Translations under genes and position numbers: made by a program
NCBI RefSeq assembly: GCF_017877355.1
Contig: NZ_JAGIPR010000002.1
Span: 372,001-436,000, forward strand
Source of the DNA: Chryseobacterium jejuense
Lineage (GTDB): Bacteria; Bacteroidota; Bacteroidia; Flavobacteriales; Weeksellaceae
Direction of reading: 5' to 3'
DNA length: 64,000 nucleotides
Shown here: piece after piece, positions 25,497 through 35,093 of the stretch
Layout: each line of letters starts with the position of its first letter
Numbering within the stretch: position 1 is the first letter of the stretch
Notes under the pieces: generated by a model
Told to the model about the DNA's origin: nothing
Seen by the model: the letters and a program-made list of their open reading frames with translations, nothing else
Database searches by the model: none

Positions 25497-28193
25497 ATGA
25501 AACATTATTTCTTTATTCTTGCACTGATGATTCCTTTTCTGGGATTTTCACAGTGGAAAAGGACCGAACTTAGGACCGAAAAAGTTAAAAAAAGTCAGGA
25601 AAAACTCGAATTCTCAGGACTTTATTCACTTGATGCTAATCAGCTCAAACAACTTCTGAAAAGTGCACCTGCCCGCTTTTCAGGTCAAAAAGGAGCTGTT
25701 ATTTCTCTTCCTACTGCTAAAGGTAGGTTGGAAAAGTTCCAGGTTTGGGAGTATTCTAATATGGCTCCTGAACTACAGGCAAAATATCCTGATATAAAAT
25801 CCTATGTAGGAACTGCATTGGAAGATCCTAGCGTATATTTAAGATTCAGTTTGTCTCCAGTGGGGTTTTCTTCTATGATAACCCGTTCCGGGATATCAGA
25901 ATTTATAGAGGTTTATACAGAAGACAGAACAGTATACGCCGTTTTTGACTCTAATGCAAGAAGAGGACAGGATAAAGAACCTTTTGAATGTTCCACAATG
26001 GATGACGTGACGAAACATGCTGTTGAAAAAAAAAACAATGCTGTAAATAAAAAAACAGCGGGGGTTAATACTTTTAGAATGGCTATAACCTGTACAGGAG
26101 AATATGCACAATATCATTTGAATGCTGCAGGAACTCCGGCTAATGCTACAGATATACAGAAAAAAGGAGTGGTATTGGCTGCAATGAATGCCAGCTTAAC
26201 CAGAATGAATGCCGTTTTTGAAAAAGATTTGTCACTGCATTTTAATTTGATTGCTAACAATGATATAATTGTTTTCCTAGATCCCGCTACTGACCCTTTT
26301 GATGAAACGGATACAGATGATGGTAATGATTATGACCATATAGGAGCATATTATGCAATATCTGAACGTATTGGTGAAGAAGATTATGATATGGGACATT
26401 TATTTGATAAAAGAGGAGCGAACGGTGTTGCCGGATTAGGTGTAATATGTAATACTTATAAAGCAGCAGGATATACATCATGCAATTTTCCGGAAGGAGA
26501 TACTTTTGATATTGATTATGTAGCTCACGAAATGGGACACCAATTAGGAGCAAATCACACATTTTCTTCATACTTAAATGGATCAGGTACCTCAGAAGTA
26601 GAACCTGGAAGTGGAACTACTATTATGGCGTATACGGGAATTACCGGAGGAAATACAGATGTTCAGTTTAATTCCCATGATTATTATCACACTTTTAATG
26701 TAACGGAGATTAAGAACACAATAAACGGGATTACCTGTGGTGTTAATACTCCTTTTACTACAGCAGCTCCTGCAATTAACGCCGGATCAGATTATACTAT
26801 TCCAAAATCTACTCCTTTTGTTCTGAAAGGAACAACATCTGATGCTAATAATTCATCATATACATACACATGGGAGGAAATGGATGCTGCCGGAAATGCT
26901 GTAGTGGGAGCAAGCTCTGTTGCTTATTTAACAAAACCTTCCGGGCCAAACTTCAGATCTTTGCCACCAATCAGCACATCAACTCGATACTTTCCTGATT
27001 TTAATAAAGTATTAGCCGGAGTGCTTACCACTCGTTGGGAATCTGTGGCAGGAGTAGCAAGAAGCTTAAATTTTACACTAACAGCAAGAAATAATAATCC
27101 TATTGAGCCACAAACAAGTAAAGATGAGACAGTCGTTACTGTGAATGCAGAGGCTGGTCCCTTTCAAATAACAAGCCCTACCTTTGGGCAGTCATTAGGT
27201 TCAGGGAATACTTTCAATGTGGCCTGGGATGTTGCCAATACCACTCAAGCTCCGATTAATACTGCAAATGTTAATATCAAATTATCTACGGATGGAGGAA
27301 ACACATTTACTGTAGTTGCGGCTAACACTCCTAATGATGGTAATGAGCAGATAACAATACCTACAGGCTCTACTTCAGCCAATGCTTTTATTATGATAGA
27401 AGCTGTTGACAATATTTATTATGCAGTGAGCCCAAGCTTTGTGATAGATTATAGTGTAACCGGTGAAAACTGTAGTACTTATACCTATAGCGGAGGTCCG
27501 ATAACCATTAAAGATGGTCCTGGAGGAAGCAATATATCATCACCTATTGTGAAAGTCCCTTTAATGGTAAATAATTCCGGAGTTATTACCAAGATTAAAA
27601 TAACACCTGCTGTTACCCATCCGAATGTAAGACACCTATCTTTGGGTATTGAAAGTCCGACAGGAGCTTCTGCTTTATTTTGGAACCGAAGCTGCAACAA
27701 TTCTTCCGGAATTACAGCGGCATTTAGTGATGCCGGAGCAGCTGTTACTTGCGCTTCGCCAGTTCAGGGAGAAACTAAATCGTATGAAACTTTAGCTATT
27801 TTTAAAGGTCATAAAGCACAAGGAGAATGGGGCCTTTTTGCATCAGACAATAATCCGGGAAGTGTAGGGGCTATTACAGGATGGGCACTTGAAGTATGTA
27901 CTCAACAGACAGAAACTTTAAATACCAGAGAGGTATCCTCTTCTCCATTAGCTGATGATATTAAAGTATATCCAAATCCAAGTGATGGTAATTTCTTTAT
28001 CAAATCTCAGAATATAAAAGGCGAGGTGAAAGTTACTTTATTTGATTCAAGCGGAAGATTGATTTATTCGTCAGCTTATCAGAGTGAGGGAAATAATACC
28101 AAGGAACTGAATGTTAATGTACCGAAAGGAGTATATGTAATCAGCATTAACTCTTCCAAAGGAGTATACAACAGTAAACTGGTTATAAAATAA
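25497..28193 (+). CDS. Reprolysin-like (M12B) zinc metalloprotease with P-domain and T9SS type A sorting domain
   Basis: The 898-residue secreted protease has a signal peptide ending near LGFSQ (about residue 18), a propeptide to about residue 190, and a reprolysin-like catalytic domain at about 190-415. The zinc motif is HEMGHQLGANH (His344, Glu345, His348, His354). Ig-like segments follow at about 420-650. A proprotein-convertase P-domain occurs at about 655-800 (SSPIVKVPLMV, GVITKIKITP, GEWGLFASDN, GWALEVC). The T9SS type A tag starts near residue 822 (IKVYPNPSDGNFFIKS) and ends VYNSKLVIK. It should be exported to the cell surface or medium. An ATG at 25491 would add two residues. Confidence 0.93.
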   Translation: MKHYFFILALMIPFLGFSQWKRTELRTEKVKKSQEKLEFSGLYSLDANQLKQLLKSAPARFSGQKGAVISLPTAKGRLEKFQVWEYSNMAPELQAKYPDIKSYVGTALEDPSVYLRFSLSPVGFSSMITRSGISEFIEVYTEDRTVYAVFDSNARRGQDKEPFECSTMDDVTKHAVEKKNNAVNKKTAGVNTFRMAITCTGEYAQYHLNAAGTPANATDIQKKGVVLAAMNASLTRMNAVFEKDLSLHFNLIANNDIIVFLDPATDPFDETDTDDGNDYDHIGAYYAISERIGEEDYDMGHLFDKRGANGVAGLGVICNTYKAAGYTSCNFPEGDTFDIDYVAHEMGHQLGANHTFSSYLNGSGTSEVEPGSGTTIMAYTGITGGNTDVQFNSHDYYHTFNVTEIKNTINGITCGVNTPFTTAAPAINAGSDYTIPKSTPFVLKGTTSDANNSSYTYTWEEMDAAGNAVVGASSVAYLTKPSGPNFRSLPPISTSTRYFPDFNKVLAGVLTTRWESVAGVARSLNFTLTARNNNPIEPQTSKDETVVTVNAEAGPFQITSPTFGQSLGSGNTFNVAWDVANTTQAPINTANVNIKLSTDGGNTFTVVAANTPNDGNEQITIPTGSTSANAFIMIEAVDNIYYAVSPSFVIDYSVTGENCSTYTYSGGPITIKDGPGGSNISSPIVKVPLMVNNSGVITKIKITPAVTHPNVRHLSLGIESPTGASALFWNRSCNNSSGITAAFSDAGAAVTCASPVQGETKSYETLAIFKGHKAQGEWGLFASDNNPGSVGAITGWALEVCTQQTETLNTREVSSSPLADDIKVYPNPSDGNFFIKSQNIKGEVKVTLFDSSGRLIYSSAYQSEGNNTKELNVNVPKGVYVISINSSKGVYNSKLVIK

Positions 28194-28210
28194 TAAGCAT
28201 TCAATAGTAT

Positions 28211-28241
28211 AAAGAGGGTCGGCAATAGTCGATCCTTTTTT
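28211..28241 (+). terminator. Terminator after the metalloprotease gene
   Basis: AGGGTCG, a short loop (GCAATAGT), then CGATCCTTTTTT with one mismatch in the stem. Confidence 0.6.
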
Positions 28242-28300
28242 GTATTGGATTTGTAGCTTGGCTTTATTTATAGTACTTTTATCATCCATTTATTTATAGG

Positions 28301-29179
28301 ATGAATTCTATTTCCGTTCTTCATATTGATCTTTTTCAGGGTAAGAATCCTTCGGATTTTTATTTTAATACGATGAAAAACCATTTGATTGTGGGACATC
28401 AGCATCTAGAAAAACCTCATAGGCACGATTTTTATGCAGCTGTTCTTTTTACTCACGGAAATGGTGTTCATGAGATAGACTTTCAGCGGTATGATGTTTC
28501 GGAAGGAAGCTTGTTTTTTCTCTCACCGGGACAGATTCACAGTTGGGAGCTTTCAGAAGATATAGAAGGGTATATTTTCTTTTGTTCCCAGGAATTTTAC
28601 GAAATGCATTATGTGAATCAGAAACTGAGAAATTTTCCTTTTTTCGGCTCAGTATCTTTTCCTAGAAAACTGCAACTGGATGTCGTAGAATTGCAAAAGA
28701 ACATCCATTTGTTTCAGGAACTGGGAAGGGAGCATCTATCTAACAATCTGATGAAAAATGGACTTATTCTATCATTAATGTCTCAGATTTTCATCAATTC
28801 AACCCGGCTGTTTTCAAAGGACTTCGATACACTAACCTCTTCTGCCGGACTTTCCTATTTTAAGCATTATCAGGACTTTGAAAGCCTTATCGAGCAACAT
28901 TTTACTGAACATAAATCCATTGCTTATTATGCGTCTTTATTGGGCATTTCATCAAAACATCTGAACAGAACCGTACAGGCGGTAGTGCAGAAAACAGCTA
29001 CAGAAGTTATCACAGAAAGGGTAGTGCTTGAAGCTAAGAGAATGCTGATGTACCTCGATGAAAACCTTGTAGAGATTGCTTTCAGGCTAGGTTATGAAGA
29101 ATATTCCTACTTTGTAAGAGTCTTCCGGAAAAATTCCGGAATGACCCCTACTCAGTTTATGAGGAAATATAAGGCCTAA
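28301..29179 (+). CDS. AraC family transcriptional regulator
   Basis: The 292-residue protein has an N-terminal cupin-like sensor domain (HLEKPHRHDFYAAVLFTHG, EGSLFFLSPGQIHSWELSED). The AraC-type double helix-turn-helix lies at about 190-290, shown by SIAYYASLLGISSKHLNRTV, EAKRMLMYLDENLVEIAFRL and GYEEYSYFVRVFRKNSGMTP. It resembles the sugar or metabolite-sensing class with an AraC_binding domain. It stands alone between two convergent or unrelated genes, so its targets are not evident. Confidence 0.92.
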   Translation: MNSISVLHIDLFQGKNPSDFYFNTMKNHLIVGHQHLEKPHRHDFYAAVLFTHGNGVHEIDFQRYDVSEGSLFFLSPGQIHSWELSEDIEGYIFFCSQEFYEMHYVNQKLRNFPFFGSVSFPRKLQLDVVELQKNIHLFQELGREHLSNNLMKNGLILSLMSQIFINSTRLFSKDFDTLTSSAGLSYFKHYQDFESLIEQHFTEHKSIAYYASLLGISSKHLNRTVQAVVQKTATEVITERVVLEAKRMLMYLDENLVEIAFRLGYEEYSYFVRVFRKNSGMTPTQFMRKYKA

Positions 29180-29294
29180 TTTGGATTTAAAGTTCAAGGC
29201 TCAAGATTCGAAGTTTGAAGTTTATAGGGATGGTTATCAGTTGAAGATTGTATGTTATCTTTGTACATTCCAAACCCCGAATCTTACCTCTTTA

Positions 29295-30737
29295 TCACAA
29301 CACAAGCTTAAATGGTCCTTCAAACGTAGTTTCAAAAGAATCTACCATTTTTCCTTCTTCATCAAAAACACCAATCGTCATATTTTGTTTAGAGAATTTG
29401 ATTTTATCTTCAGGGAAAGATATGTTGATATTTCCTTTTAAGATCTGGTCTCCTTTTAAAATAATCTTTTCAGATCCGAAATAAGTAATTTCAGCATCTT
29501 CAGGAGTGATGACTTTAATGGTCAAAACTTTTTTCTCATTAGATTTATTCAGAAGTGTATAAATGAAGGTATTGGTAATTTTACCATTTTTAATGAAGAA
29601 TGTAGAACCAGCAGGCTTAATGAATTTAGCTTCCATAGAACCACGATCATACATTAAAAAGCCAAGGAATCCTACTAAAAGAGCAAGAATGACTGTTGTA
29701 GCCTTCATTCTAGAAGTGAATTTAAACTTTTCACGATTTTCAATTTCAGATTCAGTGGCATAACGGATCAAACCTTTAGGCAAGCCTACTTTATCCATAA
29801 TCTCATCACAGGCATCAATACAAGCTGTACAGTTGACACATTCCAATTGCTGACCGTTTCTGATGTCAATTCCTGTAGGACAGACTACAACGCATTGATT
29901 ACAATCTATACAATCTCCTTTACCAGCCGCTTTTCTGTCTTCATTGTTTCTCCATTTTGAACGGCCTTCCCCTCTTTTAAAATCGTAATATACGTTGATC
30001 GTCTGTTTATCAATTAGAACCCCCTGAAGTCGTCCGTAAGGACAAACCAGAGTACATACCTGCTCACGAAGCCATGCAAAGACAAAATAGAAAGTCATCG
30101 TGAAAAAGATCATTGTAATAAACTTTAACGGATGCTCTGAAGGACCTTCAACCATAATCTGGAAGACCTGTTCATATCCTACAATATACATGAACATGAA
30201 AGTAGAGATGGTAAGAGAAATCAGGATAAATACAGACCATTTTGTCAGCCTCTTTCTTATCTTTTCAGCATCCCATTCCTGTCTGTCGAGCTTCATTTGT
30301 TTGTTTCGGTCTCCTTCAATCCAGTATTCTATTTTGCGGAATACCATTTCCATAAATAAGGTTTGCGGACAAAGCCAGCCGCAGAATATTCTTCCAAAAA
30401 CCACGGTGAACAGCATGACAAAAATGACAGAGGTAACCGCTCCCAAGGCAAGGATAAAAAAATCCTGAAGGTAAAATGGCTGTCCAATGATAAAGAACTT
30501 TCGGTCAATAACATTAAATAAGAAAAATGGATTATTGTTAATCTTTAGAAAAGGTAATCCGAAGAATAAAGCCAATAAAGCATAACTGGTATAGTTCCTG
30601 TAATTGGTATATTTTCCTTTCGGCTTTCTTGGGAAGATCCATTTTCTTTTTCCGGTCTCATCCATTGTTCCTACCGAATTTCTAAAATCTTCATTTTCAA
30701 TTTCCAGGGATTTGATATTGTTGGACTCTGCGCTCAT
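29295..30737 (-). CDS. ccoG: Cytochrome c oxidase accessory protein CcoG (RdxA/FixG family)
   Basis: The 480-residue membrane protein is implicated in copper reduction or delivery for cbb3-type cytochrome c oxidase assembly. It has hydrophobic helices (YTSYALLALFFGLPFLKI, FFILALGAVTSVIFVMLF, FVFAWLREQVCTLVCPYG), the cysteine motif GWLCPQTLFMEMVFRKIEYW, and two 4Fe-4S clusters built from CIDCNQCVVVCPTG and CVNCTACIDACDE. The C-terminal Ig-like domain (residues ~375-480) is typical of FixG. The ccoNOP genes are not in the window. Confidence 0.96.
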   Translation of the reverse strand: MSAESNNIKSLEIENEDFRNSVGTMDETGKRKWIFPRKPKGKYTNYRNYTSYALLALFFGLPFLKINNNPFFLFNVIDRKFFIIGQPFYLQDFFILALGAVTSVIFVMLFTVVFGRIFCGWLCPQTLFMEMVFRKIEYWIEGDRNKQMKLDRQEWDAEKIRKRLTKWSVFILISLTISTFMFMYIVGYEQVFQIMVEGPSEHPLKFITMIFFTMTFYFVFAWLREQVCTLVCPYGRLQGVLIDKQTINVYYDFKRGEGRSKWRNNEDRKAAGKGDCIDCNQCVVVCPTGIDIRNGQQLECVNCTACIDACDEIMDKVGLPKGLIRYATESEIENREKFKFTSRMKATTVILALLVGFLGFLMYDRGSMEAKFIKPAGSTFFIKNGKITNTFIYTLLNKSNEKKVLTIKVITPEDAEITYFGSEKIILKGDQILKGNINISFPEDKIKFSKQNMTIGVFDEEGKMVDSFETTFEGPFKLVL

Positions 30738-30995
30738 TATCGTATGCTATAAAAGTATTTTAGTAATATTTGTTATCCGGATCAATTCCTGTTTACCAAA
30801 CTGAATTTCTATAGATAAACGGTATTGATTCCTCTACTGCAAAGCTCTGAATTATATCTGTCGACTCCTAATATGATCTACTTCAAAAATAGGACAATTG
30901 GGACATTTTGTGTTTTGTGAAATAATGTATCAATAGGAGAAAATATTTTTGAAAGCAAAAAAGCATATCGTAAATTGCAGATCTAAAAATGAAGT

Positions 30996-31889
30996 ATGAA
31001 GAATATTTGTAAAGCAGGCCTGATTGGTTTGGTTTTCGCATTAGTAAACTGTCAATCAGTAAATAGTAGTAAAATGTTTTATGAAGGAGTAAAACCTAAA
31101 ATGGTTTCTGATAAATTTAGTTTTACAGAAGGCCCGTCAGCAGATAAAGAGGGAAATGTATATTTTACCGATCAGCCTAATGATAAAATCTATTACTGGG
31201 ACTGGAAAACCAATCAGGTTATAGAATTCTTAGATAAAACAGGAAGAGCAAACGGAACTCATTTTGATAAGGATGGTTTCCTGATTACCTGTTCAGATGA
31301 TAATGGAGAAATGTGGAAGATCTCAAAAGATAAAAAAGTAGAAGTATTATTCAAAAATTTTGAAGGTAAAAGATTGAATGGTCCTAATGATGTGTGGAAT
31401 GATGCTTTTGGAGGTATGTATTTCACAGACCCTTTATACAAAAGAGATTATTGGGTAGATTTTAAGGAAGAATTACCTAATAAAAGCCTTTACTACAGAA
31501 ATAAAGACGGAAAGATGAATAAGTTAGACACCTTCACCCAACCCAATGGAATTGTAGGCAGTGAGACTTTAAAAAAATTATACCTTTCAGATATTGATGC
31601 CGGGAAAACGTATGTGTATGATATTCTGGGAGAAGGAAAATTGTCTGAGAAAAAATTATTCTGTGAAATGGGTTCGGATGGAATGACGTTGGATAAACAT
31701 GGAAATCTTTATTTAACAGGAGACGGAGTGCATGTTTTTAACCGTGATGGAAAGAAAATTTATCACATCTCTATTCCTGAAAAATGGACTTCCAATGTGA
31801 CCTTTGGAGGAGAAAATAATGATGTCTTATTCATTACGGCCTCAAAATCGGTATATACTTTTCCGATGAGAGTGAGAGGAGTAAAATAA
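30996..31889 (+). CDS. SMP-30 / gluconolactonase / LRE family lipoprotein
   Basis: The 297-residue protein begins with a lipoprotein signal (GLIGLVFALVNCQS, Cys20). The rest is a six-bladed SMP-30-type propeller with the metal-binding landmarks FTEGPSADKEGNVYFTDQ (Glu), GTHFDKDG, LNGPNDVWNDAFGGMYFTDP (Asn) and KLYLSDIDAGKTYVYDI (Asp). Such proteins hydrolyse sugar lactones or esters; the substrate is unknown here. It is located at the periplasmic face of a membrane. A REP palindrome sits directly after the stop codon. Confidence 0.87.
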   Translation: MKNICKAGLIGLVFALVNCQSVNSSKMFYEGVKPKMVSDKFSFTEGPSADKEGNVYFTDQPNDKIYYWDWKTNQVIEFLDKTGRANGTHFDKDGFLITCSDDNGEMWKISKDKKVEVLFKNFEGKRLNGPNDVWNDAFGGMYFTDPLYKRDYWVDFKEELPNKSLYYRNKDGKMNKLDTFTQPNGIVGSETLKKLYLSDIDAGKTYVYDILGEGKLSEKKLFCEMGSDGMTLDKHGNLYLTGDGVHVFNRDGKKIYHISIPEKWTSNVTFGGENNDVLFITASKSVYTFPMRVRGVK

Positions 31890-31896
31890 TTTTTGT

Positions 31897-31984
31897 GTCA
31901 TTGCGAGGAGCATAGCGACGAAGCAATCTCTTATCATTCAACATGGTTGCAGGTATGAGATTGCTTCACTTCGTTCGCAATGAC
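31897..31984. repeat. REP-type palindrome with GTCATTGCGAG ends
   Basis: The element starts GTCATTGCGAGG and ends CGCAATGAC. Inner arms GACGAAGCAATCTC and GAGATTGCTTCACTTCGT complete an imperfect palindrome around an AT-rich centre. This pattern is a well-known dispersed repeat of Bacteroidota genomes. It lies between two convergent genes and may act as a bidirectional terminator. Confidence 0.85.
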
Positions 31985-32006
31985 CATATGGTATTGAGTG
32001 GTAGGC

Positions 32007-33314
32007 TTAATAAGCAACTTCCATTTTTACTTTTTTTCCTTTCAGTTTTTCATTCTGGAGCTTTCTCAAAAGAGCATTTACCTTATTTCTGGAAACTGCA
32101 ACATAAGAAGTAGTGTCTTTTACTTCAATAACACCCACATCTTCTTTTTGTAATTCTCCTTTTTTAAGCAAATATCCTACAATATCCACTTTATTAACCT
32201 TGTCTTTTTTTCCTGCACTGATGTAAATTGTCTGGAAAGGTGTTTTCTGTGGAACTTTAGTAAATCCGGCAACACTTTCTTCAGGGGTATCGTTTTTGAT
32301 GAACGGAAAATTTTCTTCTTCCGTCATAATCAGATAGACAAAACCTTTGGCATTCATTCTTGCAGTACGTCCGTTTCTGTGAATGAAAGCATCTTCTTTT
32401 GGAGGAAGCTGATAATGTACAATAGATTCCACTTCAGGAATATCCAGTCCGCGGGCAGCAAGGTCGGTGGTAATTAGGATTCTTGCCGAGTCATTTCTGA
32501 ATTTCAGTAAGGCACGTTCTCTTTCATCCTGTTCCATTCCGCCGTGGAAAGTTTCTCTGTCGATTCCCATTTGGTGAAGAAGCTCAGAGATACGGTCTAC
32601 TGCATCGCGGTGGTTACAGAAGATCAGAGTTCTCTTGTTTCCGATTTTACAAACCAAATTGAATAATGTATCCAGTTTCTCCTCAGAAATAGTCATTACT
32701 TTTCTTAGCTGAATATCCGGTTTTACTTCATTCTCTTTAAGGAAACTGATTACTTTTTCATCTTTTAAACCAGTAAATGCAGGAATTTCATCCATTGCTG
32801 TTGCAGACGTTAAAATTCTTTGAGAAAGCCCTTTTAAAGAACTACAAATAAATTCCATATCATCATGGAAACCTAGTTCCAAAGCCTTATCAAATTCATC
32901 CAGAACTAATGTCTTGATTGTTTTAGGATCAAAATTATTATTTCTTACGTGATAGGTAATTCTTCCGGGAGTTCCGATTAAAACAGCCGGAGCTTCAATT
33001 AAATTATTGACTTCAATCTTTTTATCATGTCCACCATAGCAAACGGAAACTTTAAAATCAGTTCCCATTGATTTGAAAACCTGTTCAATCTGTAATGCCA
33101 ACTCTCTGGCAGGAACTAATATTAATGCCTGAACACCTTGAACATTCTTTTTCAGGTTTCTAAGAACAGGAAGTAAAAAAGCAAGGGTTTTTCCTGATCC
33201 GGTAGGAGAGAGCAAAACAATATCCGTATTGTTTTCAGACGCTTTATAAGTAGATTTCTGCATCTGATTCATATCCTGAATCTGCAGCTTTTGATAAATT
33301 GATTGTAGTTCCAT
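32007..33314 (-). CDS. DEAD-box RNA helicase with DbpA-type RNA-binding domain
   Basis: The 435-residue helicase has motif I (SPTGSGKT), Ia (LVPARELALQI), Ib (IGTPGRI), motif II as DEFD rather than DEAD (VLDEFDKALELGF), motif III (LTSATAMDE), and the second RecA domain with ILITTDLAARGLDIPEVE and IHRNGRTARM. Residues about 360-435 match the DbpA C-terminal RNA-binding fold (IYISAGKKDKVNKVDIVGYL, VAVSRNKVNALLRKL). DbpA acts in large-subunit ribosome assembly, but the substrate here is not proven. The -7 element lies five bases from the start codon. Confidence 0.92.
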   Translation of the reverse strand: MELQSIYQKLQIQDMNQMQKSTYKASENNTDIVLLSPTGSGKTLAFLLPVLRNLKKNVQGVQALILVPARELALQIEQVFKSMGTDFKVSVCYGGHDKKIEVNNLIEAPAVLIGTPGRITYHVRNNNFDPKTIKTLVLDEFDKALELGFHDDMEFICSSLKGLSQRILTSATAMDEIPAFTGLKDEKVISFLKENEVKPDIQLRKVMTISEEKLDTLFNLVCKIGNKRTLIFCNHRDAVDRISELLHQMGIDRETFHGGMEQDERERALLKFRNDSARILITTDLAARGLDIPEVESIVHYQLPPKEDAFIHRNGRTARMNAKGFVYLIMTEEENFPFIKNDTPEESVAGFTKVPQKTPFQTIYISAGKKDKVNKVDIVGYLLKKGELQKEDVGVIEVKDTTSYVAVSRNKVNALLRKLQNEKLKGKKVKMEVAY

Positions 33315-33318
33315 GGTG

Positions 33319-33326
33319 CAAAGGTA
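33319..33326 (-). promoter_or_regulatory. -7 element of the DEAD-box gene
   Basis: On the minus strand TACCTTTG matches TAnnTTTG and lies only four bases from the ATG (33312-33314). If used, the mRNA would be leaderless or nearly so. No good -33 element is seen at the proper distance. Confidence 0.45.
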
Positions 33327-33548
33327 GTGAATTTAGAGAGCAAGTTTCGAGTTAGGGAATTTTTGAATTACGGTATGCTGATTTTCAAGGTGGGATAGTT
33401 TTAGGGTACAGAGTATGAGATTCGGGTATGAGAGGGAAAGAGGTTTAAGGTTGCAAGGATTTAAGGGTGGGGATATAGGGATAGTCAAATAATAACCCTA
33501 ATCTCAGTGTAAACTTCAGTCTCAATCTGAAATTCTAATATCTTCCAC

Positions 33549-34814
33549 CTATTTCAATCTACTGAGTATCTCTTTTCCCCTTAATAAAGTAATAGGATAA
33601 GCTTCCTCTGGTTTGGAAATGGCCTTTTCATAAAATTCTTTGGCGGTACTGGTGTTTCCCTGAGTGAAATTGATGAAGCCTGATATTTCGTACATGAAAT
33701 TGCGGAGCCTGAGATCTTTTTCTTCTTTGGTCGAGAGGTATTTTAGAAGTTTTTCAGCGGAATCCAGACGGGTGTCTTTGTAGGGGTTGGCGTCATATCC
33801 GTTAGGTTTGCTGAACCAGTAATCCCACATGGCTCCATTATTGTGCTCGTTCCATGAGTATTTAATCAACTGTAGAGCCACTTCGAGGAGAGCTGGATCC
33901 AGATTTTTATTCTTGGAATCCGATTTTTCACTTTCAGCAATATAACGGTTGATTGTGGTATCAGCGCCTTTATCCTGTATTTCTTGAAAAATAAATTCTT
34001 TAAGGTATAAAGAATGGTTTTTTGAAAAATTTTCATAAGCGAATGAAGCAGGAAAATGATCCGCCAGATTTTCGATGCGGTAACCTTTTTTGAGTTCTGA
34101 TTTTATATCAATTTTATATACCGTATTGTAGTCATGAAAAAGATATACATAGATAATTCCTTTTTTAAGGTCACAGATGGTAGAATATAAAGTATTCAGT
34201 TCCCCTTCCTGATGCGTCTTGTCTAAAATAGTTTTTAGAAATCCAATGGTGTTTTCCTTAGAGGTGGCAAGCATTTCATTGGCTATGTCCGGCCTTCTGC
34301 ATGAAAGTTTTCCATTGATCATATTGCAATTTGAATTCACCTGAAAGTCACCTGTCTTTTCTATGATTCCTCCGGGGGTGATCACAATAGAATTTCCTTC
34401 TTTATCAGCAAGTAAGGCCTTGGCAGATATGGCATAATCATATTTTTTTAAAAAGACCATGGCTTCTTTTACGGTTTTGCATTTTCCTAGTATTTCCCAC
34501 ATCAGATCTCCTTTGTAAGGGTTCTTTAGGTGCAGTTTACTCAGGTCATAATTAGCTGCTGCAAAATCATAGAACAGGCCATATTCATTTATTGCTGCGG
34601 CAGTCTGCATATCAGGTGCTCCAAAGCTGATGGATCCATAGCGGTCTTTGGTAGCAGGATTATACCAGATTCTGGTAAATGGTGTGGTATCATCTTCATT
34701 AGCTGCAACAAATACTTCCCCAGCTCTGGAGCATGAAAATATAGTACAGGCTCTTATGGTATTGATACTACAGAATAGTATACCGATTAAAATAAAAAGA
34801 TTTTTTCTTTGCAT
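33549..34814 (-). CDS. Secreted Ntn-hydrolase (linear amide C-N hydrolase / choloylglycine-hydrolase-like)
   Basis: The 421-residue protein has a signal peptide to about residue 22 (SINTIRA). Cleavage exposes Cys23 in CTIFSCSRAGEVFVAANEDD, the pattern of Ntn amidohydrolases in which the N-terminal cysteine is nucleophile and NEDD helps form the active site. GSISFGAPDMQTAAAINEYG-type and SNCNMINGKL segments follow. The C-terminal ~100 residues are helical, resembling TPR-like repeats (SGFINFTQGNTSTAKEFYEK). Substrates of such secreted enzymes include bile salts, N-acyl amines and peptides; none is indicated. Confidence 0.78.
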   Translation of the reverse strand: MQRKNLFILIGILFCSINTIRACTIFSCSRAGEVFVAANEDDTTPFTRIWYNPATKDRYGSISFGAPDMQTAAAINEYGLFYDFAAANYDLSKLHLKNPYKGDLMWEILGKCKTVKEAMVFLKKYDYAISAKALLADKEGNSIVITPGGIIEKTGDFQVNSNCNMINGKLSCRRPDIANEMLATSKENTIGFLKTILDKTHQEGELNTLYSTICDLKKGIIYVYLFHDYNTVYKIDIKSELKKGYRIENLADHFPASFAYENFSKNHSLYLKEFIFQEIQDKGADTTINRYIAESEKSDSKNKNLDPALLEVALQLIKYSWNEHNNGAMWDYWFSKPNGYDANPYKDTRLDSAEKLLKYLSTKEEKDLRLRNFMYEISGFINFTQGNTSTAKEFYEKAISKPEEAYPITLLRGKEILSRLK

Positions 34815-34940
34815 GATTTGTTGTATTTAATTAGACTGCTTAGCACAATGTTCTCTTATGGTAAAACAACTTTGCTAATAAATGTATTACATTAAAGTTA
34901 GATTTTCTATTGATATTCAATGAAAATAGAACGGGATATA

Positions 34941-34971
34941 TTGTTTATCTTAAATAAAGAACGTATCTTTG
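34941..34971 (+). promoter_or_regulatory. Promoter of rpsA
   Basis: TTG at 34941-34943 and TATCTTTG at 34964-34971 are 20 bases apart. It creates a 5' leader of about 115 bases. Confidence 0.75.
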
Positions 34972-34992
34972 CACCCACTTTTGTGGCGAAAA

Positions 34993-35059
34993 GGTTTGAA
35001 GAGTAAAATACTTATAATTAATTACTTCCGTATTTTTTAAATCCGCATTTATTCAAACC
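34993..35059 (+). promoter_or_regulatory. Potentially structured 5' leader of rpsA
   Basis: GGTTTGAA (34993-35000) and TTCAAACC (35052-35059) can pair perfectly and close a large AU-rich loop upstream of the rpsA start. S1 of other bacteria represses its own translation through its leader, so an autoregulatory site is plausible here, but no conserved structure is recognised. Confidence 0.35.
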
Positions 35060-35093
35060 GTTAAAAAAGAAGGAATACAAATTTTATTAGAAA

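Noticed and set aside
29181..29441. An 86-codon plus-strand frame after the AraC gene
   Set aside because: It overlaps the end of ccoG on the other strand and contains no recognisable protein features.
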